Part shown: positions 1 through 9,357 of the stretch, piece after piece | How positions within the stretch are numbered: the stretch's first letter is position 1 | Layout: every line of letters begins with the position of its first letter | Assembly: GCF_013433315.1 (NCBI RefSeq) | Contig: NZ_WXVV01000002.1 | Coordinates: forward strand, 248,001-312,000 | DNA: 64,000 nt | Direction: 5' to 3' | DNA from: Pseudomonas crudilactis | Lineage (GTDB): Bacteria; Pseudomonadota; Gammaproteobacteria; Pseudomonadales; Pseudomonadaceae | Notes under the pieces: model-generated | The model's input: the letters and a program-made list of their open reading frames with translations, nothing else | The model's database searches: none | What the model was told of the DNA's origin: nothing | Position numbers and translations under genes: made by a program

Positions 1-1
1 T

Positions 2-2107
2 CAGTTGGTCCTGGCCGGCGCCGGTTCCGGTAAAACCCGAGTGCTGGTGCACCGTATCGCCTGGTTGATCCAGGTCGAAAACGCCTCGCCCCACTCCATT
101 CTGTCGGTGACCTTCACCAACAAGGCCGCTGCCGAGATGCGTCACCGCATCGAGCAGTTGCTGGGCATCAACCCGGCGGGCATGTGGGTCGGCACCTTCC
201 ACGGCCTGGCGCACCGCTTGTTGCGGGCGCACTGGCAGGAAGCCGGACTGAGCCAGACTTTCCAGATTCTCGACAGCGACGACCAGCAACGGCTGGTCAA
301 GCGGGTGATCCGCGAACTGGGCCTGGACGAGCAACGCTGGCCAGCCCGTCAGGCACAATGGTTCATCAACGGCCAAAAAGACGAAGGCCTGCGCCCGCAA
401 CACATTCAGGCCAGCGGCGATTTGTACCTGGCGACCATGCGCGGCATTTACGAAGCCTACGAGGCAGCGTGCCAGCGTGCCGGGGTTATCGATTTCTCCG
501 AACTGCTGCTGCGCGCCCTCGACCTGTGGCGCGATCATCCGGGACTGTTGGCGCACTACCAGAAGCGCTTCCGCCATATTCTGGTAGATGAATTCCAGGA
601 CACCAACGCCGTGCAGTACGCCTGGCTGCGCCTGCTCGGCAAGGGCGGCGACAGCCTGATGGTGGTCGGCGACGACGACCAGTCGATTTACGGCTGGCGC
701 GGCGCGAAGATCGAAAACATTCATCAGTACTCCTCCGACTTCGCGGATTCGGTGACCATTCGTCTGGAGCAGAACTACCGCTCCACCGCCGGCATCCTCA
801 AGGCCGCCAACGCGCTGATTGCCAACAACACCGGCCGCCTCGGTAAAGAGCTGTGGACCGACGGCGGCGACGGCGAAGCAATCAATCTGTACGCCGCGTT
901 CAACGAACACGATGAAGCACGCTACGTTGTCGAAACCATCGAAAGCGCGCTGAAAACCGGCTTGGCCCGCAGCGATATCGCGATTTTGTACCGCTCCAAC
1001 GCCCAATCGCGCGTTCTCGAAGAAGCTTTGCTGCGCGAGCGCATTCCGTACCGTATCTACGGTGGTCAGCGCTTCTTCGAGCGCGCGGAAATCAAGAACG
1101 CCATGGCGTATCTGCGCTTGCTCGAAGGTCGCGGCAACGATGCGGCGCTGGAACGGGTGATCAACGTGCCCGCCCGTGGCATCGGCGAAAAAACCGTCGA
1201 AGCCATCCGTGATCACGCGCGCCACAGCGATGTGTCGATGTGGGAAGCGATGCGCCAACTGGTCGCCAACAAAGGCCTGACCGGTCGCGCCGCCGGTGCG
1301 TTGGGTGCGTTTATCGAACTGATCGAGAATCTCGCCGCCAAGTGCATGGAAATGCCGCTGCACCTGATGACGCAAACCGTCATCGAGCAATCCGGCCTGA
1401 TCGCTTATCACGAAGCGGAAAAAGGCGAAAAAGGCCAGGCACGGGTAGAAAACCTTGAAGAACTGGTCAGCGCCGCGCGCAACTTCGAGAACACCGAAGA
1501 AGACGAAGAACTGACGCCACTGGCGGCATTCCTCGGCCATGCTTCGCTGGAGGCCGGTGACACCCAGGCCGACGAACACGAAGACAGCATTCAGCTGATG
1601 ACGCTGCACAGCGCCAAAGGCCTGGAATTCCCGTACGTGTTCCTCGTGGGCATGGAAGAAGGCCTGTTCCCGCACAAGATGAGCCTGGAAGAACCCGGGC
1701 GCCTTGAAGAAGAGCGGCGTCTGGCCTACGTCGGCATCACCCGGGCGATGCAGAATCTGGTCATGACCTATGCTGAAACCCGACGCCTATACGGCAGCGA
1801 GACCTACAACAAGGTCTCGCGTTTCGTACGTGAAGTGCCGAAAGGTCTGATTCAGGAAGTGCGTTTGTCGAACAGTGTCAGCCGTCCATTCGGCGGTAAT
1901 CAGTCGATGAGCGGCAGCAACCTTTTCAGCGGCAGCGAGATTCCGGAAACGGGTTTCAGCCTCGGTCAGGCGGTACGGCATTCGATTTTTGGTGACGGTG
2001 TAATCCTCAACTTCGAAGGTGCCGGCGCGCAGGCACGGGTGCAGGTGAACTTCAGCGAAGGCAGCAAGTGGCTGATGCTCGGTTACGCCAAGCTGGAAGC
2101 GATCTGA
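2..2107 (+). CDS. uvrD: DNA helicase II UvrD (5' truncated by window edge)
   Basis: Superfamily 1A 3'-to-5' DNA helicase acting in nucleotide excision and mismatch repair in the cytoplasm. The reading frame is open to the window edge (codons CAG, TTG before the first Walker A residues), so the start is outside; only about 25 residues should be missing from the usual ~725. Visible motifs: Walker A GAGSGKT at the very start, DEFQDTN Walker B/motif II, GDDDQSIYGWRG motif III, QNYRST motif IV, TLHSAKGLEFPYVF motif V, and EERRLAYVGITRA motif VI. The C-terminal tail carries the UvrD/PcrA-type module ending in GYAKLEAI. Stands alone, followed by a REPIN. Confidence 0.95.
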   Translation, partial: QLVLAGAGSGKTRVLVHRIAWLIQVENASPHSILSVTFTNKAAAEMRHRIEQLLGINPAGMWVGTFHGLAHRLLRAHWQEAGLSQTFQILDSDDQQRLVKRVIRELGLDEQRWPARQAQWFINGQKDEGLRPQHIQASGDLYLATMRGIYEAYEAACQRAGVIDFSELLLRALDLWRDHPGLLAHYQKRFRHILVDEFQDTNAVQYAWLRLLGKGGDSLMVVGDDDQSIYGWRGAKIENIHQYSSDFADSVTIRLEQNYRSTAGILKAANALIANNTGRLGKELWTDGGDGEAINLYAAFNEHDEARYVVETIESALKTGLARSDIAILYRSNAQSRVLEEALLRERIPYRIYGGQRFFERAEIKNAMAYLRLLEGRGNDAALERVINVPARGIGEKTVEAIRDHARHSDVSMWEAMRQLVANKGLTGRAAGALGAFIELIENLAAKCMEMPLHLMTQTVIEQSGLIAYHEAEKGEKGQARVENLEELVSAARNFENTEEDEELTPLAAFLGHASLEAGDTQADEHEDSIQLMTLHSAKGLEFPYVFLVGMEEGLFPHKMSLEEPGRLEEERRLAYVGITRAMQNLVMTYAETRRLYGSETYNKVSRFVREVPKGLIQEVRLSNSVSRPFGGNQSMSGSNLFSGSEIPETGFSLGQAVRHSIFGDGVILNFEGAGAQARVQVNFSEGSKWLMLGYAKLEAI

Positions 2108-2124
2108 GGCCGATTTCGCTTTTG

Positions 2125-2212
2125 TGTGGGAGCGAGCCTGCTCGCGAATGAAATCACCGCAGTTGATCTGATAGACCGCGGTGCGGCGTTCGCGAGCAGG
2201 CTCGCTCCCACA
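2125..2212. repeat. REPIN (inverted pair of REP sequences)
   Basis: Left arm 2125-2148 (TGTGGGAGCGAGCCTGCTCG plus CGAA) and right arm 2189-2212 are exact inverted copies with a 40-base spacer. This is the typical Pseudomonas REP doublet, a non-autonomous element mobilised by RAYT transposases (none in the window). It lies between uvrD and the EamA gene and may also act as a transcript end. Confidence 0.9.
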
Positions 2213-2248
2213 GGGTTTGGCGGTGGATAATCGAACAAGGACATTTCC

Positions 2249-2689
2249 ATGGGCTCAGGCTTCTTTTCTTCCTGGACATTCTGGGCCCTGCTCTCGGCCA
2301 CTTTCGCCGCATTGACGGCGATCTTCGGCAAAGTCGGCATCGAAAACGTCAATTCCGACTTCGCCACTCTGCTGCGTACGATCGTGGTACTGGTCAGCCT
2401 GGCCTTGATTTTGTACGCAACGGGCCAATATCAGTCATTGGGATCGATCTCCGCCAAGAGCTACCTGTTCCTGCTGTTGTCCGGTCTGGGCACGGGCGCA
2501 TCGTGGCTGTGCTACTTCCGCGCGTTGAAAGTCGGCCCGGCCTCACTGGTCGCTCCGGTGGACAAACTCAGCGTGGTACTGGTGGCGGTGCTCGGCGTGA
2601 TCCTGCTGGGTGAGAAACTCGACCTGCGCCAATGGGGCGGCATCGGCCTGATCACTGCCGGTGTAGTGATGCTGGCGTTTCGTCGCTAA
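2249..2689 (+). CDS. EamA/DMT-family transporter, single-domain
   Basis: A 146-residue very hydrophobic protein with four to five membrane segments, matching one EamA half rather than the usual two-repeat ten-segment transporter; such half-size members are thought to work as dimers. The C-terminal part (LVAPVDKLSVVLVAVLGVILLGEKL) is a characteristic EamA end, with the LGEKL turn before the last helix. The substrate cannot be told from sequence. ATG at 2249 is preceded by AAGGAC. It is monocistronic between a REPIN and the Tim44-like gene. Confidence 0.75.
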   Translation: MGSGFFSSWTFWALLSATFAALTAIFGKVGIENVNSDFATLLRTIVVLVSLALILYATGQYQSLGSISAKSYLFLLLSGLGTGASWLCYFRALKVGPASLVAPVDKLSVVLVAVLGVILLGEKLDLRQWGGIGLITAGVVMLAFRR

Positions 2690-2866
2690 GCGCGCTTTCT
2701 CACTGAACCTGTCCCGATTTCCTACAGCCAAAAGTACATGGCCTTATTGCCCCGACCGAGCTGAACGTAACCTGTCAGGCAAAAGCCCGAAACACTCTCT
2801 CGCTAGCCAGTAACACTTCAGCTGTGCAACATGGCGCGCGTGTCTCCACAAACGGGAATTCCCTTT

Positions 2867-3742
2867 ATGAAACGTTTTCTTAGCATCGCCATGGCGTTGT
2901 GCATCGGCCTGACGATGAGCCTCGACGCCAACGCCAAGCGCTTTGGTGGTGGCAAAAGCGCCGGCGCTGCGCCGACGCACCAGACCAGCCAGATGGCTCC
3001 TTCTTCTCCAGGTGTCGGCGGCGCTGCTGCGACCGCAGGTGCTGCCGGTGCCGCAGGCGCTGCTGCCAAGGCCGGCGGTGCTTCGAAATGGCTCGGCCCT
3101 CTGGCCGGTATCGCCGCCGGTGGCCTGCTCGCGTCCATGTTCATGGGCGGCGGCTTCCAGGGCATGCAGATCTTCGACATCCTGATAATGGCCGTGATCG
3201 CGTTCGTGATCTTCCGCTTCATCGCCGCACGTCGACGCAAGCAACAGGAGCAGTTCGCTCCCGCCGGCGCGCCGATGCAGCGTGAAGTGTTCGAGCAGAA
3301 GCCTGCTGCCATGGGTTCGATCTTCGGTGGTTCGGCTGCACCTGCTGCCGCCCGTCCGGTGATCAACGCGCCGGCGTGGTTCAACGAGCAGAGCTTCCTT
3401 GAAGCTGCACGCAGCCACTTCCAGTCGCTGCAGCAGCACTGGGATGCCAACGAAATGGACAAGATCGCCGAGTTCGTGACCCCGCAAATGCTCGAGTTCC
3501 TCAAGCGTGAGCGTGCGGATCTGGGCGACGCGTTCCAGTCGACCTACATCGACAACCTCCAGGTGCAACTGGATGGCGTCGATGACCGTGCCGACAAGAC
3601 CATCGCCACCCTGACTTTCAACGGTGTGTCGAAGTCCTCGCGCTTCGACCAGGGCGAAGTGTTCAGCGAAAGCTGGAACATGGAACGTCCGCAGGGCGAG
3701 AACCAGCCTTGGCTGGTTGCCGGTATCCGCCAGAACGGCTGA
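2867..3742 (+). CDS. Tim44-like domain protein
   Basis: A 291-residue protein with an N-terminal signal or anchor (MKRFLSIAMALCIGL, cleavage plausible after DANA), a low-complexity Ala/Gly-rich stretch, two hydrophobic segments (GPLAGIAAGGLLASMFMGGG and IFDILIMAVIAFVIFRFIA) followed by Arg/Lys, and a C-terminal Tim44/MlaF-type globular domain from about residue 160 to the end. In mitochondria this fold tethers chaperones to the inner membrane; the bacterial role is unsettled. An upstream in-frame ATG at 2831 would bury the signal, so ATG 2867 is chosen. A strong terminator follows. Confidence 0.8.
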   Translation: MKRFLSIAMALCIGLTMSLDANAKRFGGGKSAGAAPTHQTSQMAPSSPGVGGAAATAGAAGAAGAAAKAGGASKWLGPLAGIAAGGLLASMFMGGGFQGMQIFDILIMAVIAFVIFRFIAARRRKQQEQFAPAGAPMQREVFEQKPAAMGSIFGGSAAPAAARPVINAPAWFNEQSFLEAARSHFQSLQQHWDANEMDKIAEFVTPQMLEFLKRERADLGDAFQSTYIDNLQVQLDGVDDRADKTIATLTFNGVSKSSRFDQGEVFSESWNMERPQGENQPWLVAGIRQNG

Positions 3743-3770
3743 TCACTTCCAGGCGTCACCTGCCGTAATA

Positions 3771-3797
3771 AAAAACCCCAGCCTCGGCTGGGGTTTT
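3771..3797 (+). terminator. Rho-independent terminator after the Tim44-like gene
   Basis: Stem CCCCAGC / GCTGGGG with loop CTCG, flanked by AAAAA on the left and TTTT on the right, 29 bases after the stop codon. The A-run and T-run make it potentially bidirectional. Confidence 0.9.
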
Positions 3798-3880
3798 CTA
3801 TTTCGCGGTTGCATCTATAGCGAGCTACTGTATAAACCGGCCCATATAAACCGCGCCATTCAAGCAAGAGGATCCCGGAC

Positions 3881-4288
3881 GTGGAAGAAATCATCGAACA
3901 ACTGCGTGAAGCCAACGAACCCGTGCCGGTTCCTTTGGAATTGCCTGACGAAGACCAACTGGTGGAAGTCGAAGAAGAGCTCTTCATCAACATCCCGTTT
4001 GTCTTCAAAGAGTTTTTGCTGACCGTCAGCGATGTGGTTTACGGCAGCCTCGAGCCGGTGACTGTCACCGACCCGCAATCGCACACCTATTTGCCGGATG
4101 TCGCGGCCAATGCGTGGGACATCGGCGTACCGCGTGACCTGATCCCGATCTGCCAGGACGGTGAGAACTACTACTGCGTCGAAGAAGACGGCACCGTGGT
4201 GCTGTGGTCCGGCGAAGAAGAGCTGATCACCGAAGAGTCCTGGGAATCGGTGTGGCACTGGGCGCGGGACGTCTGGCTGGAAAGCTGA
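3881..4288 (+). CDS. SMI1/KNR4 family protein
   Basis: A 135-residue, very acidic cytoplasmic protein beginning at GTG 3881, supported by an AAGAGGA ribosome site about 9 bases upstream. The LPDEDQLVEVEEELFINIPFVFKEFLL region followed by a beta-rich half fits the SMI1/KNR4 (SUKH) fold. SUKH proteins often are immunity proteins to toxins, but no toxin gene is nearby, so here it is more likely a housekeeping member of unknown role. It converges on the antiporter gene with a 21-base gap. Confidence 0.7.
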   Translation: MEEIIEQLREANEPVPVPLELPDEDQLVEVEEELFINIPFVFKEFLLTVSDVVYGSLEPVTVTDPQSHTYLPDVAANAWDIGVPRDLIPICQDGENYYCVEEDGTVVLWSGEEELITEESWESVWHWARDVWLES

Positions 4289-4309
4289 TCAGCCAGATAC
4301 CCCCGGCGG

Positions 4310-6073
4310 TCAATGCCCCGACGACTCTTTATGGTTGTCGAGGGTTTCCAGCAGCGCCACCTGCATCCGCGTATGCACGCGGATGAACCAGCGCCAGAGC
4401 AACGCCGCCACGGCGGCCGCGACCACGGCGATCAGCACCAGCAACTTGTTGGTCGGCAGAATACTGGCCGACAAGGCTGCCAACAGCAGGAAAATCACCA
4501 GCAGCGAGAGAATCGGGATCACCTCGGAGATCACCCGCCGCACTCGCTGCGTGTGACGCCCGGCCATCTCTGGCTTGACACCCATCTCCGCCAGCAGCAT
4601 CGACAACGCCTTGAGCTTGCGATAAGCGGCGATCAGGAACGGCAACGACAGCAGCAGCGCCCCGCCCCAGATCAACGCTTTCTGCCAGCTCGGATCGCTG
4701 ATCCAGTCCTGTAGCCAAGCCGAGAGGCGCGCAGCGAAAAATGCCCCGCTAAAGAAGATCGCAATCACCAACGCCAGATTGACCCCGACCTGTAGCAGGA
4801 TCTTGCGGATGATCGACGCCAGCATCGCGCCCTCGCCTTGCGGCTGGATGCTGCGCAGCCATTCACCGTACATGCCCAGTACACGGCCTACAGGCTTGGG
4901 CACCGCCGCCGACAGCTTGATCGACAGCGGATCAGCCGCGCGAATCAGATAAGGCGTCAGCAACGTCGTAATCACCGACACCGCCACAGCGACCGGATAA
5001 AGGAAGTTGCTGGTCACCTGCAGTGTCATGCCCAGTGCGGCGATGATGAAGGAAAATTCGCCAATCTGTGACAGACCCATTCCCACACGCAGCGAGGTGC
5101 GTCCGTCATTGCCGGCGATAAACGCCCCGAGGCCGCAGGACAACATCTTGCCGAGCACCACGGCTACGGTGATCACCGCAATCGGCCACGCGTATTGCAG
5201 CAGAATCAGCGGATCAAGCATCAGTCCGATGGCGACGAAGAAAATCGCACTGAACAGGTCGCGGACCGGTTCAATCAGGCGCTCGATCTTCAGCAATTGC
5301 CGCGACTCAGCCATGATCGCGCCGATCAGGAACGCGCCGAGCACCATGCTGTATTCGAGTTTGACCACCAGCAGACAGAAGCCGAAACACAGGCCGAGCA
5401 CGGTGATCAACAGCATCTCGTTGCTTTCGAATTTTGCTACGTAAGCCAGCAGGCGCGGCACCAACAGAATGCCGATGACCAACGCGACAATCATGAACAA
5501 CGACAGCTTGCCAACAGTGGAAAACACTTCGCCGGAGCTGACCGTACCGCTGACCGCGATGCTGGATAGCAGCGCAATGATGCCGATGCCAAGGATGTCT
5601 TCAACAATCAGCACACCGAAGATCAACTGAGCAAAGCGCTCGTTCTTCATCTTCAGGTCATTGAGCGCCTTGACGATGATGGTGGTCGAGGAAATCGCCA
5701 GAATCGCGCCTAGGAACAGCGAGTCCATGGTGTTCCAGTCAAACCATTGGCCGATCTCGTAGCCGATCCAGATCATCAGCACGATTTCGAGAAACGCCGC
5801 GATAAACGCCGTGGCGCCGACCTTGAACAGCTTGCGCAGGCTGAACTCCAGCCCGAGGCAGAACATCAGGAATATCACCCCGAGTTCAGCGAGGGTCTTG
5901 ATGGTTTCTTCGTCGTGGATCAGGCCGAACGGCGGTGTGTGCGGACCGATGATGAAGCCAGCGACGATATAGCCAAGCACTACCGGCTGCTTGAAGCGGT
6001 GGAACAACACGGTCACCACACCTGCGACCAACATGATCACTGCCAGGTCCTGAATAAAACTGATGGCATGCAT
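4310..6073 (-). CDS. CPA2-family monovalent cation:H+ antiporter (KefB/YbaL-like)
   Basis: A 587-residue inner-membrane protein. The first ~390 residues hold a Na+/H+-exchanger domain of about twelve segments (start ISFIQDLAVIMLVAGVVTVLF, motif LGYIVAGFIIGPHTPPFG, and LILCLGLEFS-like LIFLMFCLGLEFSLRKL). Unlike E. coli KefB/KefC there is no TrkA-N (RCK) domain; instead a second hydrophobic block (about residues 425-575) with three to four segments follows. It most likely exchanges K+ or Na+ for protons in pH or osmotic adaptation. Substrate is inferred from family only. Confidence 0.85.
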   Translation of the reverse strand: MHAISFIQDLAVIMLVAGVVTVLFHRFKQPVVLGYIVAGFIIGPHTPPFGLIHDEETIKTLAELGVIFLMFCLGLEFSLRKLFKVGATAFIAAFLEIVLMIWIGYEIGQWFDWNTMDSLFLGAILAISSTTIIVKALNDLKMKNERFAQLIFGVLIVEDILGIGIIALLSSIAVSGTVSSGEVFSTVGKLSLFMIVALVIGILLVPRLLAYVAKFESNEMLLITVLGLCFGFCLLVVKLEYSMVLGAFLIGAIMAESRQLLKIERLIEPVRDLFSAIFFVAIGLMLDPLILLQYAWPIAVITVAVVLGKMLSCGLGAFIAGNDGRTSLRVGMGLSQIGEFSFIIAALGMTLQVTSNFLYPVAVAVSVITTLLTPYLIRAADPLSIKLSAAVPKPVGRVLGMYGEWLRSIQPQGEGAMLASIIRKILLQVGVNLALVIAIFFSGAFFAARLSAWLQDWISDPSWQKALIWGGALLLSLPFLIAAYRKLKALSMLLAEMGVKPEMAGRHTQRVRRVISEVIPILSLLVIFLLLAALSASILPTNKLLVLIAVVAAAVAALLWRWFIRVHTRMQVALLETLDNHKESSGH

Positions 6074-6352
6074 GGCGTGGGCTCCTTGGATGACGAGGCT
6101 CGCGAGCAGACGTCAGAAATGTCTGAGCGAGCTAGGTAAAAATCCGCTTTTCGTGTGGGAATTGCCCTTGAGGCGGGCTTTTGCAGGGTAACACCGCGAC
6201 TTCCGCCTGAAAGGCGGTGCAATATATGGAAACAGATCGATTCCGGCGTGACGGCGGCCAGTCGCCCGGCGTCCCGATAACGGTGCTTTTGAAAAGTGAC
6301 CAGGCACCCGCAGAGGTGCTTCCAGAAATCAGCCTTGATCCGTGAGAACGTT

Positions 6353-6835
6353 ATGGAACCCGGAAACGCCCAGCTGTCGATGACGGTACTGATGACCCCC
6401 GACATGGCCAACTTCTCAGGCAATGTCCACGGCGGCACCCTGCTCAAATACCTCGACGAAGTGGCCTACGCCTGCGCGAGCCGTTATGCCGGCCGCTACG
6501 TGGTAACGCTGTCGGTGGATCAGGTGATTTTCCGCGAGCCGATTCATGTCGGCGAACTGGTGACCTTCCTCGCCTCGGTCAACTACACTGGCAACACGTC
6601 GATGGAGGTCGGCATCAAAGTCGTCACCGAAAACATTCGCGAGCGTTCGGTGCGCCACACCAACAGCTGCTTCTTCACCATGGTTGCGGTGGATGACCAG
6701 CGCAAGCCGGCCGCAGTGCCGCCGCTGCAACCGCAGAACAGTGAAGACAAGCGTCGCTACATGCAGGCGCAGCAGCGTCGGCAGATTCGCCAGGAGCTGG
6801 AGAAGCGCTATCAGGAAATCAAGGGCGACGCCTGA
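6353..6835 (+). CDS. Acyl-CoA thioesterase, hotdog fold (YciA/BACH type)
   Basis: A 160-residue cytosolic enzyme predicted to hydrolyse acyl-CoA thioesters. The hotdog signature is clear: PDMANFSGNVHGGTLLKYLDEVAYACASRYAG, with the catalytic Asn/His-Gly-Gly and Asp, then VVTLSVDQVIFREPIHVGELV. The C-terminal third is charged and helical. The frame is open from 6296, but ATG 6353 begins right before the domain and is the sensible start. Divergent from the antiporter gene across a 279-base gap in which I see no clear motif; a REPIN follows. Confidence 0.85.
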   Translation: MEPGNAQLSMTVLMTPDMANFSGNVHGGTLLKYLDEVAYACASRYAGRYVVTLSVDQVIFREPIHVGELVTFLASVNYTGNTSMEVGIKVVTENIRERSVRHTNSCFFTMVAVDDQRKPAAVPPLQPQNSEDKRRYMQAQQRRQIRQELEKRYQEIKGDA

Positions 6836-6860
6836 GATTTATAGCGATCGGATGACCGCT

Positions 6861-6936
6861 TTCGCGAGCAAGCTCGCTCCCAAATTTGGTTTTGTGTACG
6901 CCACAGATCCAGTGTGGGAGCGAGCTTGCTCGCGAA
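6861..6936. repeat. REPIN
   Basis: Left arm 6861-6882 (TTCGCGAGCAAGCTCGCTCC...) and right arm 6913-6936 (TGTGGGAGCGAGCTTGCTCG...) are inverted copies of the T-variant REP (AGCTTGCTCG rather than AGCCTGCTCG). The arm order is the reverse of the element at 2125. It separates the convergent thioesterase and pdxY genes. Confidence 0.9.
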
Positions 6937-6952
6937 TGGGGGCAACGCGGTC

Positions 6953-7825
6953 TTACAGACTGATCGCCGTCGCCTCGAACTTCACCCGCGGATGCGCAAT
7001 GCGATCCTGCGCCCGCACCAGTTGCAGCTCATAGCTGGCGCAGGCTTGAGTTTCCAACAGCACCTCATGCACCGCCGCCGCCGTGAATTCAAACGCCGCC
7101 ACCAGGCTATCGCCCAACAACACCCGCGCCAGAAACAGGCCAGACGTCAGATCGCCCACGCCCACTGGCTGACGCGGAAACGCCAGCAGCGGACGGCGCA
7201 GATGCCAGCTGCCTTCAGCCGTCACCAACAACATCTCGAAGCCATCGGCCGGTTTGCCCGGATAGTCCAGATGCTTGACCAGTACTGCTTTCGGCCCACG
7301 CGCCAGCAAGGCCCGCGCCATTGCCAGGCAATCGAACAGCGACTGTGGCTTACGCCCGGAGAAGCTGTCCAGCTCCAACTGGTTCGGACACATGATGTCC
7401 GCCACGGCTGCTGCTTCCTCCAAGAGGAAATCGCTGACTTCGGTCGGCACGCTGCAACCCTTCTCCGGATGGCCCATCACCGGATCACACAGATACAGCG
7501 CTTTCGGGTTGACCGATTTGATGCGCTCGACGCCGCTGAGGATCGCTCGACCCTGCGCCGCGCTGCCAAGGTATCCGGACAGCACCGCATCGCAGTTGCC
7601 CAGCTCGCCAATCGCTGCGATACCTTCAACCAGCTCGGGAATCTGCTGCGGCGCCAGCACTTCGCCAGCCCATTGGCCGTACTGGGTGTGGTTGGAAAAC
7701 TGCACGGTGTTGAGCGGCCAGACATTGACCCCAACCCGCTGCATCGGAAAAACCGCGGCGCTGTTGCCGGCGTGGCCGAACACCACGTGGGACTGAATGG
7801 CGAGCAGATGAGGCGTACGTTTCAT
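6953..7825 (-). CDS. pdxY: Pyridoxal kinase PdxY
   Basis: A 290-residue ribokinase-fold enzyme of vitamin B6 salvage that phosphorylates pyridoxal to pyridoxal 5'-phosphate with ATP. Signatures: [21 protein letters not shown] at the N-terminus, [19 protein letters not shown], and the anion-hole/catalytic segment [14 protein letters not shown] with the catalytic Asp. ATG 7825 (MKRTPHLL) is preferred over the ATG three codons earlier because it matches the family N-terminus. Divergent from the DUF3301 gene. Confidence 0.93.
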   Translation of the reverse strand: MKRTPHLLAIQSHVVFGHAGNSAAVFPMQRVGVNVWPLNTVQFSNHTQYGQWAGEVLAPQQIPELVEGIAAIGELGNCDAVLSGYLGSAAQGRAILSGVERIKSVNPKALYLCDPVMGHPEKGCSVPTEVSDFLLEEAAAVADIMCPNQLELDSFSGRKPQSLFDCLAMARALLARGPKAVLVKHLDYPGKPADGFEMLLVTAEGSWHLRRPLLAFPRQPVGVGDLTSGLFLARVLLGDSLVAAFEFTAAAVHEVLLETQACASYELQLVRAQDRIAHPRVKFEATAISL

Positions 7826-7942
7826 TCGGGTCATTCCGTAAAACGATTGAAATTCAAGCCGCGCAGTATGCGACGAAACGCAGCCTGTACGACAGACCGG
7901 CGACGCAGTTAAGCTGACGCTATCTTTTGGAGTTCGATGTTG

Positions 7943-8356
7943 ATGCTGACCCTGGAAAACATCTTCGTGCTGATACTGTTCGCCGCTGCCGGCGCCTGGC
8001 TATGGCACAACCACGGCTTGCGCGAGCGGGCGCTGGAGCGGGTCAAGCAGCATTGCCTGAACGTGCGGGTCGAGTTGCTTGACGGCAACGTCGCCCTGAA
8101 GAAAATCGGCTTCATCAAGGATGCCAACGGTCGCCGACGATTGGCGCGGGTGTACAACTTTGAATTCACTGTGACCGGCGAAACCCGGCATAACGGCACG
8201 ATCACCCAGTTTGGCGCGCACAGTGCGCAAATCGAGCTGGCGCCCTACCCGGCACCGTTCGACGACACACCACCGGTGGTTGAAGTACACAAGCCGCGCG
8301 CCGAAGTCATCGAGTTAAGCCAGTGGCGCCAGGAACATACAAAGTGGAAGCCTTGA
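7943..8356 (+). CDS. DUF3301 domain protein
   Basis: A 137-residue protein with one N-terminal membrane segment ([20 protein letters not shown]) followed by a soluble DUF3301 region ([35 protein letters not shown]). Known as a conserved gammaproteobacterial inner-membrane protein of unknown function. Two starts are possible, ATG 7937 and ATG 7943; TTGGAG at 7927-7932 sits too close to the first and at normal spacing from the second, so 7943 is chosen. It converges with the CobW gene. Confidence 0.8.
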   Translation: MLTLENIFVLILFAAAGAWLWHNHGLRERALERVKQHCLNVRVELLDGNVALKKIGFIKDANGRRRLARVYNFEFTVTGETRHNGTITQFGAHSAQIELAPYPAPFDDTPPVVEVHKPRAEVIELSQWRQEHTKWKP

Positions 8357-8362
8357 GCTGAT

Positions 8363-9328
8363 TCACTGAATCCGGCATTGCGCCAAACCCTTCTGTAACT
8401 CAGCGATATTGTGCGGGTCGACGAAGATCAGCTCGATTCGTGAATCTTTCCGCCATTCGCTAGCCTGCCAAATCAACTCTCCGTTATCCAAGGCATTCGC
8501 AGATACCCAGCCCTCCGAGCTGTGGATAACCAGTTTCGCCCGCTGCCAATTGAGGCTGGCTAGCCAGTCAGCCATGCGCCGCTTGTCGAACGTCTGCCCC
8601 GGATGCCAACGCCAACCAATGCTCCAGCCCCCCTCCTGCGCCTGACTCAGGCAAATCGGCAGCGCCGGATCCGTCCAGACGGACGGCATTTGTCCTAATC
8701 CCTTGGGTACGGCCAGGTTATCCACACCGTTGAGCGCTTTTGCGGCCAGGCCCGGCAGTTCGCTCAGGCTTAATAGCGCCTCTCGAGTCCAAACCAACGG
8801 CACTGCCGGCAACTGGCTAGCGATTTTTTCCCTGGCCCTGTCATCAAGGTTTTCAGCCTTGTTCAACAACAGCAGACCAGCGGTTTCCAAGGCTTCCTGT
8901 TGCGCTGCCGGCAAGGCTTTCCCCGCTTCAAGCGCCTGAGCATCCAGCACCAGCACACACGGCTGCACCGCCAGCACACCCCGCCACGGCGCCTCATTCA
9001 ACTGTTTAATCAACTGCGCCGGATGCCCCAGCCCGGAGGGTTCGATGAATAGCCGATCCGGCCTCGCCTTGCGCAACAACCGCCCAAGACCAATCTGAAA
9101 AGGCGCGCCATTGACGCAACACAGGCAGCCCCCGGCTACCTCGCCCAGTGCGATACCATCGGCGTCACTCGTCAGCAGTGCGGCATCGAGGCCGATCTGG
9201 CCGAACTCGTTGATCAGCACCGCCCAACGCTCACCTTCCGGCCGTTGGGCCATCAGTTGACGAATCAGGCTGGTCTTGCCAGCGCCCAAAGGGCCAGCAA
9301 TGACATGGGTAGGAATGTTCTGCAACAT
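8363..9328 (-). CDS. CobW/COG0523-family metal-trafficking GTPase
   Basis: A 321-residue G3E P-loop GTPase. Motifs: G1 AGPLGAGKTSL (residues 11-21), the metal-binding CLCC within GGCLCCVNG (Cys68, Cys70, Cys71), an IEPSGLGHP switch, LLLNKAE for the guanine site, and a CobW C-terminal domain. COG0523 proteins deliver Zn, Co or Ni to client enzymes. No Zur-type palindrome was found in front of it (only 29 bases separate it from the divergent secreted-protein gene), unlike the ZigA-like paralogue 1 kb away, so its regulation may differ. ATG 9328 is chosen over an upstream ATG at 9355 that lies inside the neighbour's leader. Confidence 0.88.
   Translation of the reverse strand: MLQNIPTHVIAGPLGAGKTSLIRQLMAQRPEGERWAVLINEFGQIGLDAALLTSDADGIALGEVAGGCLCCVNGAPFQIGLGRLLRKARPDRLFIEPSGLGHPAQLIKQLNEAPWRGVLAVQPCVLVLDAQALEAGKALPAAQQEALETAGLLLLNKAENLDDRAREKIASQLPAVPLVWTREALLSLSELPGLAAKALNGVDNLAVPKGLGQMPSVWTDPALPICLSQAQEGGWSIGWRWHPGQTFDKRRMADWLASLNWQRAKLVIHSSEGWVSANALDNGELIWQASEWRKDSRIELIFVDPHNIAELQKGLAQCRIQ
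8521..8529 (-). other. DnaA box (TTATCCACA) inside the CobW gene
   Basis: Exact consensus 9-mer (TGTGGATAA on the + strand). One of eight exact boxes seen in this near-origin window; a second lies 190 bases away. Confidence 0.5.
8718..8726 (+). other. DnaA box (TTATCCACA) inside the CobW gene
   Basis: Exact consensus 9-mer, inverted relative to the one at 8521-8529. Confidence 0.5.
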
Positions 9329-9357
9329 GGCGGGAAGCTTTCTTGGGAGATGCAAAG

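Noticed and set aside
2744..3568. Long antisense frames such as those opposite the Tim44-like, glmS, atp and A-band genes
   Set aside because: They lack ribosome sites and family motifs and are expected mirror frames of high-GC genes.
3881..4288. SMI1/KNR4 protein as part of a toxin-immunity pair
   Set aside because: No toxin-like gene is adjacent; neighbours are a Tim44-like protein and an antiporter.
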